This document shows positions 10,991 through 22,400 of a DNA stretch of 64,000 bases, piece by piece. Every line of letters starts with the position of its first letter. Position 1 is the stretch's first letter. The DNA is from Actinernus sp. WN-2022 (lineage: Eukaryota; Cnidaria; Anthozoa; Actiniaria; Actinernidae), in contig JAOWCC010001751.1 in assembly GCA_030867875.1 (NCBI GenBank), positions 26,528,369 to 26,592,368 of the forward strand, given 5' to 3'. The notes beneath the pieces were generated by a model, which saw nothing but the letters and a program-made list of their open reading frames with translations, did no database searches and was not told the origin of the DNA. A program made the position numbers and the translations under genes.

Positions 10991-11339
10991 AAAGTGTGCT
11001 CTGCCAATTTACAAACTATTTACAAAGATAGCCATATTTTACATACTTTGTAGATGTCCAATTTTCTTGTAAATTCAATTTACAGTCTATTTACAAACAA
11101 TTTACATGTTATTTACATAATATGGAAAAATGGAATGTTTTCCAGTGTTGTTCTCTTGGCTTTTTCCCATATTTGATTGCAAAGAGCTTGAGTTGCAAGT
11201 GTTAGAATATAAATCCTACCGCTGAATAATCACAGGCGCGAGTATTCCCACCCAGACCCCTATCCAATGTATATAATGTCGAAGGCGTACATAAAAATAA
11301 TAATCTTGAACAATAATAACAATAACAACAATAATAGGA

Positions 11340-11545
11340 TTCGTCAGTGGCATATCCACGAGGTGGCTCTTCATCCACTGATTTAACGTCCTTATCCGAG
11401 AAGACGTGAATGTCTAACGATTTTCAACTCGTGAACGAAATTGTTTCACAAAGGCAACATCTTTTACTCAGTTATTTTAAGCCACTGGTCCGGCTAGGGT
11501 TTGAACCGTCGACCTCCCGCACAACAGAACGGCGCTTAACAAACC
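11340..11545 (-). mobile_element. tRNA-derived SINE, minus orientation (partial)
   Basis: Read on the minus strand, a tRNA-like B box (GTGCGGGAGGTCGACGGTTCAAACC) is followed by a body containing GTCTTCTCGGATAAGGACGT. The same body occurs at 54255-54450 and, more worn, near 16205-16260. The head shares GTGCGGGAGGTC with the SINE at 40754. Confidence 0.75.
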
Positions 11546-11599
11546 AGCTTTAATTAATGCGAGACGTTTTATTTCTATAAAATATATATTTATTTTCTA

Positions 11600-12905
11600 T
11601 AGTCTTCTCCGGTCCTGACCTACATACAATCCAGCCTATTTCTATCCAATTAAATTAATCAACTTCAAAGTTCAGTCATATGGCTCAATACAAAGGGCAC
11701 ACGGTTTGAATATGTTTGGGTATAGGTTGAATTTTCTAGCTGATGTGAAGTAAGCCACTGTGTACATGAAGCAGTCGATCCGATCGAAAACTTGAGACGA
11801 CTGAGATTTTGGAATCAAGCCTGTACTTTTTCTTTATATATAGTATTTGCATGAAGCGGATTGGAATGTCGTCAATCCGATCGACTTCAAATCTCAAGTC
11901 AACCCTCAAGTCGAGCCGCTTGACTTGAGTTTGTCGGTCAGATCGACTTGAATATGGTCAAGCAGCTTGATGTGGACACGTCAAGCGGATTAAAGTTTCG
12001 ATCGGATCAACCTCTCAATCTGCTCCATATAAACAAGGGGCTAGTAAGTAATCGTAATATATACAATTATTGGCGCTTTTAACCTGAAGTTCAGAAACAT
12101 TCTTAAGTCTAACGAAGACAAAATTAACTATTCCGATTATTAGACAGCGCATTCTAGACTTTTGTGACTATCCCGGAATAAGAATAGCCGAAATAGACGG
12201 TAATTGTGTTCATTAGGGACCTATCCCGTTTTTGGAATGAACAGAATAGCAGGTTCGTTCCGTTCCCAATAACATAATAAACAGAACAGCGGTTTACTCG
12301 GATGTGGCGTTCTTTTGGGAATGTTTGGCGGGAAACATATGGTACGTGTGTGCCGTTCGGCCGGAAAACTCTTCACTTCCTTCTAATTCTACGTTAGTTC
12401 TCAGGTCACCTCCGTCAAGTTCATTCCGTTTTCGGAATATCTGTTCTGTTAATTAAGGAATTAGTATTCCGTGTATTATGTTATTCGATTCCTATTCCTT
12501 TTGTCAGAATGGTCCGAAAAGACTGTCGGCCTAAGTGCCTTGAGAAAATCTGAGATGATAGTAAAAAAATCGACAGGATGAAGAATACCGCTTTTGAGAG
12601 AAATTTAGAGACACTTTATTTAAGTTCCGAATTCAAGTTTCTAGAATAAGATTTAGTAGTCGGCTTTTAATCGTGGTCATCCTTCATCGTGTGGAACGCA
12701 AGGCATTTATATTTATTTTACAGTTATTTATGCGCAATTACCTGCATCCTAATAGAAACCAGTCTTTCATGCAGTGAAAGTAACGATGATATTCACAAGT
12801 CAGATGTTGCTCTTTTCAAAGTACGTACGAACACAATTCATAAGCTAGAACTAAGAGCAGCATGAAATACAGCCAAGCTAGTACATAGCAATGTTGAATG
12901 CCACG
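11600..12905. other. Intergenic sequence, probable worn transposons
   Basis: No gene is seen. A patch at 11860-12020 is rich in repeats of TCAAGTC/GACTTGA and CGATCGA. A second patch at 12120-12500 repeats GGAATAxxAATxCC-like words (TTCGTTCCGTTCCC, TTTTCGGAATAT) on both strands, as in a degenerate inverted-repeat element. Confidence 0.45.
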
Positions 12906-12908
12906 TCG

Positions 12909-12914
12909 TTTATT
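12909..12914 (-). promoter_or_regulatory. Candidate poly(A) signal for gene A
   Basis: TTTATT on the plus strand reads AATAAA on the minus strand, about 170 nt beyond the gene A stop codon. It is the nearest canonical hexamer seen downstream. Confidence 0.5.
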
Positions 12915-13084
12915 CGTATTCATTTGATGTGGTAACGAAACAGTCGCTTGTTTCCGGCACAAATTTAAGCGGCTTTTCCAAATTGGATATTAGCAAAAAC
13001 TTAAATGCTTGTAAACATTCAACATTGCTATTACAGATGACTGAGAAAGAGTGACACACTCTTGTTATAATGTTGTCACGGTAT

Positions 13085-13452
13085 CTAAAGCACCGCAATA
13101 GGCTGTGTAAGTTTCGCTCTACAATGTGGGCAATATTCTTGGGAAGTCCTATTCTCCTCAATCATTTCACGGCGCTCTAACTCTTCACTGTATTCCGTCT
13201 CGGTGTCTCTATCGTATAACCAATGAGCATGCGTATGAAAGACACATGAATCCAAGTTTTCCGATGGCCACCAGGTTAACGCATTCATTTGCTCCGTTTT
13301 TTGACGCGAGGCTTTTGCAGGTGTCTGAGGTGTTTTCTGCCTTTTTCTCTCGCGAGCTAACTTCCTGCTTGCCATGCAAACCATGCAGAATGTCATGAGG
13401 GCCATGAAAGTAAAACTTGCACAAAGGAGACCAACGACTGTGTCGAGCGCTC
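13085..13452 (-). CDS. Gene A exon 5: membrane segment and cytoplasmic tail
   Basis: The acceptor is TTGTTTCAG|GAGCGC. The exon supplies GALDT, a ~22-residue hydrophobic stretch (VVGLLCASFTFMALMTFC...), then the stop-transfer cluster SRKLARERKRQK. The tail contains TETEYSEELERRE, a CPHC pair near the end and closes with TQPIAVL and TAG at 13087-13085. The tyrosines lie in acidic surroundings and could be phosphorylated, but no consensus SH2-binding motif is clear. Confidence 0.82.
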
Positions 13453-16400
13453 CTGAAACAACTTACAATACAAAGGAATAAACATTAACGTTTTTGTGCT
13501 TCTATAGCCAGGGTGCTTTACTGGATTGACTGAATAGAGTGGAGTCTAAAAACATCAAAATAGACGGACGAGAACCTTAAGTTTGTTATTGCACACTACA
13601 GTAACGTGGAAAGGACTGGGTTCTAGTGCTATGCGCAGATCATCAAAATACTGCGGTTTTCTCTATAAAAGGTTCAGACCATTTCCTATATTGGTGGGTT
13701 GCACTGGCGACCATGTTGGTTGGTAGGAACAAAGGATACTTCATTAACTACCGACCAAACAACATGGCGGATAATATGCTTGTAGTGTGATTTTATTCTC
13801 TTAGGAATGATTGCAACCCAAGAACTGTGTCCAATAGCATGAGGCATACGTACTAGACAACAGTTATCTACCCAAGTGACGAGGCGCACGAAGCCATGAT
13901 AGGTCCTGCAACGACAACTGCGATAAGATTTCCCTCGAACAAACTAACTCCCGTTTTTGTCACCTCGGCTAAAAACGATATACACAATACACTAGTTATC
14001 GCACTAGAGCATGGGACGCAATTGGTAGTCCGTTTAACAGCTTGTAACGGCGGGGCCCGACGGCAGATGGCAATAGAGCAATTTTTGTATGAGTGAGACA
14101 AACTACGGTAGGTCCGTTGCCTTAAACTCTGATCTGTAATTTGATTGGATCAGCAGGACTAAAGCAACAGGGAAACCATTTCAATGTCACGGCATGCCGT
14201 GCAGTAACCGTGTCGTGTCCCTCATACGACATCTGCTGTCTGGAAAAAAATGGACCTAGACCTCTTCCATATTATGGAAATACGTTGGAAATATTCTAGA
14301 AAAAAGTTGAAAATTTAAATTTCCATAGTTTATTTTTGTTCATTTTCATACTATGGAAATCATCATCAAAATATTCTGGAAATTTTCTAGAGATACGGAT
14401 TTGCATACTGTGAAGAGGTCTAGCTTCTACTGTGTACAGCAAGTCTACCTGTTGTTTCTTTGTGCTGCCCAACAACCTTCTTAGTTCTTCGGCATTTCGA
14501 CTCTTTAAAACCAGCATGAAAACCGTAACCAGTCAGGTCCAGCCCGTACTCGAACCTAATCCACAAATGTCGCAAACTCGAGCAAATATTTTCCGACTTG
14601 GGAATTGTCTCACAAAATTTGGCAATTAATCGACTCGATGCATTTGTACCGTCCCTAACCTCGATATATCCGCATGTGCAGGGCGTGGTGCATTGTGGGA
14701 GGGAAATATTGGCGAACGACAGCTTGACGTGACTAAATGTTCTTGCTCTTATAAGCCACGTGCATTGACGATTAGTTCCACAGGACGCGGTAGACTGGGG
14801 ACTAGCTACGATGCCAGATTTTCCACTTACGTGAATTAGATCTTTGAAAACTGAAAATAAAACAATAGTAATGGAACGTGAGACAGTTGTATATTTGTAT
14901 ATATATGTATATTTGACTGATAGAGAGTAATCCCCAACATGCCTTTTGCAGGAAACAGTCACGTGCTGACATATCACACCGATAACCAATGAATGGGTCA
15001 GGAAGCAGTCACGTGCTGACATATCACACAGATAACCAATGAATGGGTCAGGAAGCAGTCACGTGCTGACATATCACACAGATAACCAATGAATGGGTCA
15101 GGAAGCAGTCACGTGCTGACATATCACACAGATAACCAATGAATGGGTCAGGAAGCAGTCACGTGCTGACATATCACACCGATAACCAATGAATGGGTCA
15201 GGAAACAGTCACGTGCTGACATATCACACCGATAACCAATGAATGGGTCAGGAAACAGTCACGTGCTGACATATCACACCGATAACCAATGAATGGGTCA
15301 GGAAACAGTCACGTGCTGATATCATCACACCGATAACCAATTAATTGCGCTCGTGATTCCATGGGAAAGGCTTTTAACTGGAAACAGTCACGTGCTGATA
15401 TATCACTCCAGATCAATAACCAATTAATTGAGCACGTGATCCCATGGGAAAGGCTTTACTGGATGTCAAACAACTGAACCTTCAAAACGCTGTTTTAGAA
15501 AGAACAACAGTCAATTGAAACAGGATTTACAAACAGGTTTTGCTAATAACACTGCCGATCTCGTACAAGTGCCTTTGAATAAATGAAGTTACTTGTTGTG
15601 CCGTCCAGTACAGCCACGTGATTGTATCCTACAATAGATCCATTACCGCTTCCACAATAGGTACTTACTTTTTCCGTTTTTCATGGCTTTATAAACCGCT
15701 TGGAATCCACGAAACCGACCCCCAACGTCCGAGTAGAACCTAATCCATAAATACCTTCCGGTAGAAAATATTGCCTTTAGTTTGCTGCTTTGGCAGAACT
15801 TTCCAAGTAGTGGAGCCGTAGAATTCCGTCCATCTCTTATTTCTACGTAGTCGCATTTACAAAAGACACAATACTCGATGTCAAAGTCCATAAAGACAAT
15901 TTTCACGTGATAATCACGTGGCACCAGGATGATCCACACACAGCTTACGCGATGAGGGTATTCGTTGGGGTAGTGGGGACTGGACAGAGTGCCACTATAG
16001 CCTGCTAGAACACCATCCTTAGGACATCGACGACCTGATGCGACGAAGCAAACCAACATTAATGGCTACAAACAGTTTTGAAAGGTTTGATTTATTTCAT
16101 AAAATAACTCAACTCATAAACTAGTGCAGCCATAAACTGGTTTCACGTGAAGCTTTCAAAAACTGGCAATTTTGTCAAATAAAGAAGTCATTTTATTTAT
16201 AATTCCTCCTTATCCGAGAACTGACATGAAGGTCTAACCGTTTACTGTTGGATTTTGTAAAGACGGCTCAGTAATACTGATACTGATACCGATACCGATA
16301 CCGATACCGATAATAATGTAATATAAAATACAACAAATATAATATAATATATCATAATATACGCTATATAGTAAGTGTGCTTCAATAATTGTCTAATGAA

Positions 16401-19400
16401 AGGGCCAAGTTATATCTGAAGATTAATCTATTTACAAACGAGTTCTTGAAGCGAGAGCTGTTTATTTAAGGCCAAAGGGAGGATTGTTTTCTGAGATTCC
16501 TGGAAGAAGGTTTAATTTTAGGCATAAGCTAAGTCAGAGGGTGATTAGAATTATTGCGGACTTTACGGAAAATCTGTCTGTCACACCTCTGATCGAAGTA
16601 ATTCTCTGATTCGTAAGTGACTAGTAGTGTATTTTCTCTTAAAACATCTGTCTATAGAAAACACTGGATGATAGATAAGTCAGGCCCAGAGGAGCCGTAT
16701 ACAGGTAGGCCATAAGTTATCTTAGGTGCTATAATTATAGAATTTAAAACGGTGATCGATTCCGTCGACTGGTTCAATCCTTCTTTTCTTAGGGATTTTC
16801 GGATAAAAAGACATTTGTTCGCCCCGTAAGTTTCTTAAGTTTCGCAGCTTGCTAGCTTAACATTCGATCGGTTAAGTTCTCTTAAAATTACTCGCTGAAA
16901 ACTCGTAGCCATATTAGCTATGCGGAACCTGAGCGCCGCCGGTGTGTAAACAATTACCTGAGACTGAGCGACTGATCAGTACATCCAACTACAGCTAGGA
17001 TGAAACACTCTTAATGACTGCGAGTTGGACTAGTATGTTCAATTAATTTATAGTAACAACTTTACGGGCGCCTTTGTCACTGCAGGCACATGAACAGAGA
17101 ATTTACACCCCTGCTGGAAGGTAACACCTAGGATATTAACCCTTTCAGCCCTGAGTTTTTGGAACCAATTCTTACTAGCTATTTCTAGACCAGAAAGAAC
17201 CCTCCCCCCTAAGTAAACTGCAGTCATTGTTACCATGGAATTTTCAACTGATCTATAATACTGGGGTTTCAAGGTTTTTAGTCGGCCATTTTGAAAGCAG
17301 TTGCTGGATTACTACGGAGCTGGCGGGAAGTTGTTTGGAGGAATACAGAGAATTTAAGGCTTTTTAAAGACTTTTTCACCATTTATAGAGTGCTGGAGGA
17401 CATCATTAAATCTGATGAGAGCTTCAATCAGCACTTTGTCAAAGAACCGAGTCTGTGCCTGGTGTTTTGACTGAGAAAGAGCACAATTTTAATCACTCCT
17501 ATAGGCCCCAGGACACCTCAAAGTACGTACACGAGTACATTTCACTTTTACTTTACTTAACTTCATGAGATAATTTCAGTGAAATACATGGGGAGGGGAG
17601 GGAAATTCAGCAGCCAATAGTGCGCCAAGATACAGACGTGTGCACAACCCATCGGGCCCAGGTCCAAAGTGCCAACACTCGCACGTACCACAAGTCAAGA
17701 GTTTTAGCAAAACCGGCGGAGAGCATATTAAATTGAATAGGTATTGGCTTTCTTTCCAACATCTAGCCAGGAAATGAATTCCGTCAGGCTTCGGCCCTTT
17801 ACTAGAACAATGCCAAAATTTAATGCTTTCCTAGTTTGTACGTACCTGATGAATTTGCAATCAGACTTGCCCACAGGATAGCTAGGACAATAATCAAACT
17901 GTTAGTAAATCGATAAGAAAGTAACCTCGTCTAATCCAATTGACTAGCACACAATTATGAACAATCGGCTTTACTTTATAAATACTAAATCTGACTAGGG
18001 TTAAGAACAATCTTCCACAGATGATATCGAGATAAGATCATCAAAGCAAAGCCGTCCACTCCTGAAGCGGCCGGGTTGAGAAAGTTTTACTGAGAAGCTA
18101 AGAGCTATACAATCAGTACGGATAGTCCACGGCTAATCCCACCGGTTGCGCGAGTCCGTTCAAGATCCTGGGATGGGGGAGGAACGCGGGCTCACACAAA
18201 CAGCTGGTAATCGAGTCTACCGGTACGTCACATTTTCGGGGTCAGGTTTTCGGGGTCAGGTTTTCGGGGTTCACCCGCCGAGCTGAGCGTTCATAAGTGG
18301 TTTTAGTGGAAGTCTTTTGAAGGTTCGAAGCTAGGTTCTCACTCCAATTGGTGTTTTCTTTCCCCAAAAGTATTTGCTCAATCACTGAGCACGCCGGCTT
18401 TCACGCATATAATCTGTAATCCTTTAAAGACCCTGATCTCTCGACCGTGAAGCTTAGCGCGACTCGAGCAAATTTTGTATGATATGAAATTCAGAGCTTG
18501 AAATTGTAAAACAGTATTATTATTTTTAGTATTCCAAGATAGTATGTAAAATGCGCATGCGTCAGTTTGACGCGGGTTATTTTGTAAAATGGTTTACTTA
18601 AAAATTACACTATACTTGCATACTATTCCTTCTCAAAACAGGACCGAAAGGGCCGAAAGTGTAATCAACTGGCAGGAAAATAGCCTACGAAAACAGTCGT
18701 CTCTTTCGATGGCCAAAAGCGAGCTCCCCTGGAAGAGACAAGGGTGATTTCAAGAGGCCATGCAAGTCAGCAATGAAATGAAATGGTATCCAGTCAAGGA
18801 AATACAAATGAAAATATGCAGCCTACCTTCAGATAGCCGTCTATCCGACCAACTGATACCAGTTTATTTTATGAGGAGCATAATTTCCTATCTCAAAGAC
18901 AAATCAGTTGCCGAGCAGAATTCAAGTTCAATAGGCTACTTTGAGAATATGTTTTAGCACGATTAATGTTGATCTCAGCGAACGGTACGGTGCTGCCAGG
19001 CATAACACAACACAGATTTTTACGAGCATGAGTTTGACAGGTGTATACACGACTTTCATAATGGCCGCCGCTAGCCACCTCCTAATTTGCATAATTTGGA
19101 AGATAAATCTGTAAGGGGAAACCAATGCTACCACATGAAAGATTACATTATAACTAGTAATTGTTTTGAGTTTTGGAGCAATGTGGAAAATTGCTGTTGA
19201 GCTATAAGCATTTGTAATGCAGAAAAATATGAAAGCGAGGCTAGTAAGGCCTCCGTTGTTTTTCTCATACAAATCTCTCTAATTTCAACTGGATGTAACT
19301 TCATTGCTTTATAAGCTACAGCACTCAACTTTCACAAGTTCACTAATGTCAACATGCTCTTTCACATGGCAATGTTTATATTTTCTATACATGTGGATAA

Positions 19401-22400
19401 ACTACCGAAACAGAAAATCACATATGCAAATTAGGAGGCGGCCATTATGAAAGTCGTGTATATACCTTCTGTTTATACCTGTTTCAAAAAGGTTGTCACG
19501 GACGAGCGACATACCCAGACCGAAATGGATTATGGTTGCTGCTAAAAGTCTGGTGAATTCGTTCCGGCAGTAGCGAAGCGTAGCAAGCGTGCATGGTCTA
19601 CTTGTTAGTTCAAAAGCACACAAGTATGTAGAATCTAGACAAAAGAGAAATTTCGGAAAGACACAAGCTATAAACAAAATGATACCGCAATGAAGCTTGT
19701 GTGGATGAATTTAAAAGTTCCCAATGTTTTTATTTCGCGCCCTTAAGATGATTCAATGCTCTTGAAATTTACAGGGCCAGGGTAGTACATGTTGAATTTC
19801 AGGTGAAAAGATTAAACAAAATATTTATCGACTAGTTTTCGAATTACAGCTTCCTTAGCAAATACGTTACTATTTTGAGTAAAATGAGCATATTTATGAT
19901 ATTACTTATGATGCCATAAACCGAAATCGATTAAAGCAAATGGAATGAAATTTTCATGGGAAGTAGTCCTATGCTAAAAACATCGCTTCAATCGGTCCGG
20001 AAAACACAGTTCTCGACGACTAAACAGGAATTAAGGCGAATTGTTTATTTTTTGAATGAAAATATTCAACCCAATTTTTTTCGAAAACGCTCTCATACAA
20101 TTTTTGTAAACTGACTTTGCAGTCTTGAAGGCCTACATTTAGACTACAAGGGACACTAGGTCGTTTTAAAAGTTTAGGTCTAGATTTCGAGAAAATTGAT
20201 GATATGTAAAATACTTGACGTCGACGCTGTGTTGCTATGGTAACACCGATGTCAAACAAACCTACATTTTGAGAAAGTTTATTCTATTTCTAGTAAATGG
20301 GTGAAGTGGCTAGCCCGACCGTGCTCTGACAGTGGAGTATCAGCCGTTCAAAGTGAGTATGGTGCATCCCTGGAAAATCCAGGCGAGCCACATTAAGAAG
20401 AATATTAATGGTTCCTTCGAATGGATTTTCGAATTGCACCGTATTTCATTCCGCATAGTTGCCGCCAGTTAATATAATAACAATTATTTGTCGCTTGTCG
20501 CTCGCTTTTGAACTAGGTGTACTCACCGACTGCATTGAGTATATGTTAAGATTAGTGATACTGTAAAGTTTGGTTGTGATGGAGTAAAATAGTACTAAGC
20601 TATTGAGATTTCAAAATTGTTATATCGGGCCCGGGCGCAATGCGAACTGACTAGCATTGAACACATTCTTTATGAATTTTGTAGTCAGTTTGAAGGTGAT
20701 ATCATTGCAGCAAACTCTCTAGAGTGGCTATTTCTAACTATGGCGTACAGGTGGTATTCATTTTCTCAAATAAGGAAAGTTTCTGGTAATATGCTAATTA
20801 GGCTAGCTATTTTTGCGTAACGCCTACAGGAGAGCGAAATACGCTGGTTTAATAATAGTTTGAGAATTGAAGCAGTTTTAAAATTTAAATTTAAAGATGC
20901 ACGTACTTATAAATATACGCTACTAGAAACCCCGAAATGTCGTTACTTTGTTCGTAAGCATATTATATATTTTTATCCATTACGTTTCAAACATGGCGGG
21001 GTTTGTTCAGTATGTGTTATGTTGGCCCTTTGTTTCGTCAAACCGATGGAACCCTGATTGTAATCCGCACCGTTTCCTATACGTCTCGTAAACTTTGAAC
21101 AAAATTGAGTTACTTAGAATACAGACCAATAGTTATCGTGTGTATTTTAAACCGTTTCTACTTAGTGATACGCTACGGTAACCACGGTCGACAGCATGTT
21201 CTGTAAGCCAAGGCTAGTAAGTAAACAATGTCGTTCAGACATGCTTATACGATATTTGAACGATAGATGTTTGTATCCATGTCAACGATAAATCTTTGGT
21301 GGATTCAACCTTTTTGTTGATAGGGAAAATCTTCTTCTCCTAGTCCACACTATTACACCCTTTTTTCTTTCACTAGACAGTGTTGCCCGAGGCAGGTTTT
21401 GAGAATACTACATTCAATTGACTTTGGACTGTGGCACCAAACATCTTCGAAATGAACTGAGACTTTCAAACACCCGATTTTTCTCGAATTGATCATATTT
21501 TACGTTACAGTTTAGCTGAAGAATATTATCAGTTATGCTTATCGTCATTGAAATATCGTAATAAACCAATTTGAAATAAGAGGGGCTGACAGTTACACCC
21601 TGGGGGGGTTACTCCGGTTTGTGACTATGTATGTTCCGCGGGGGTGGGTCAGGGTTTTGACCTGATTTGGGCAGATCAGGGTCAGGATTTGAGTATAATT
21701 TGGGTGCAGTCAGGGACGGGGTTCAGTATTTTTTAGGCAGTTAGGATTCAGTTTTATTAGCTACTATGTTAAAAAAAGACATTCTGTTGCGGCATTTTGA
21801 TCGCCTGCCCACATGCAAGCACTGAGGCCCCCAGACATCGTGACGCCGCTCATTCGTACTTCAGTACTTCATCTACTGATTCAGTTTAGCCAATGCCACG
21901 TCCCGATTGAAATGTTCCGTATTTAGTACCCCCCCCCCCCCCCGGAGAGTTACATCCCGGCATAGTTAACAAAATATAAACATGTAAGCCGATCTTTATG
22001 TGACTTTTTTTCGTACAGAAATGAGGCACACAAAAGTCGCCAATCAAAGGCATTTCTGTTTGTTATTCATGCATGCTTGTAATCAGTACCGTGAAATAGT
22101 CGAATCGCAATTTCGCTCAGTGACTTTTATCTCTGCTCTGTATATCTTAATCACATTGTATTTATTTTTCAAGCTAGACTTGCTGGACTGGCGCCATGAA
22201 ATGACAACATTAGATAACATAATGAACCACCCAGTCGAGTTTCTTTGGCCTCTCTGGCGATGGTTGTGTTTCTTTTTATGCGCAGCTTGCTAGCTTAACA
22301 TTCGATCGGTTAAGTTCTCTTAAAGTTACTCGCTAAAAACTCGTAGCCACATTAGCTATGCGGAACTTGAGCGCCGCCGGTGTGCAAACAATTACCTGAG

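Larger units (their letters stand above)
3103..11147. mobile_element. Non-autonomous CACTA/EnSpm-like DNA transposon, 8,045 bp
   Basis: The left end reads CACTGGAAAACTTCCCAT and the right end, reverse-complemented, CACTGGAAAACATTCCAT. The two termini agree at 30 of the first 33 positions as imperfect inverted repeats. The flanks are TTG at 3100-3102 and TTG at 11148-11150, a 3-bp target duplication. CACTR termini, 3-bp duplications and dense subterminal repeats are the known hallmarks of CACTA/EnSpm elements. Just inside each end sits a large array of the same 11-bp motif in opposite orientation (3375-4217 and 10437-10990). No transposase frame is recognisable inside, so it would need a helper. 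The interior contains other nested elements. Confidence 0.75.
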
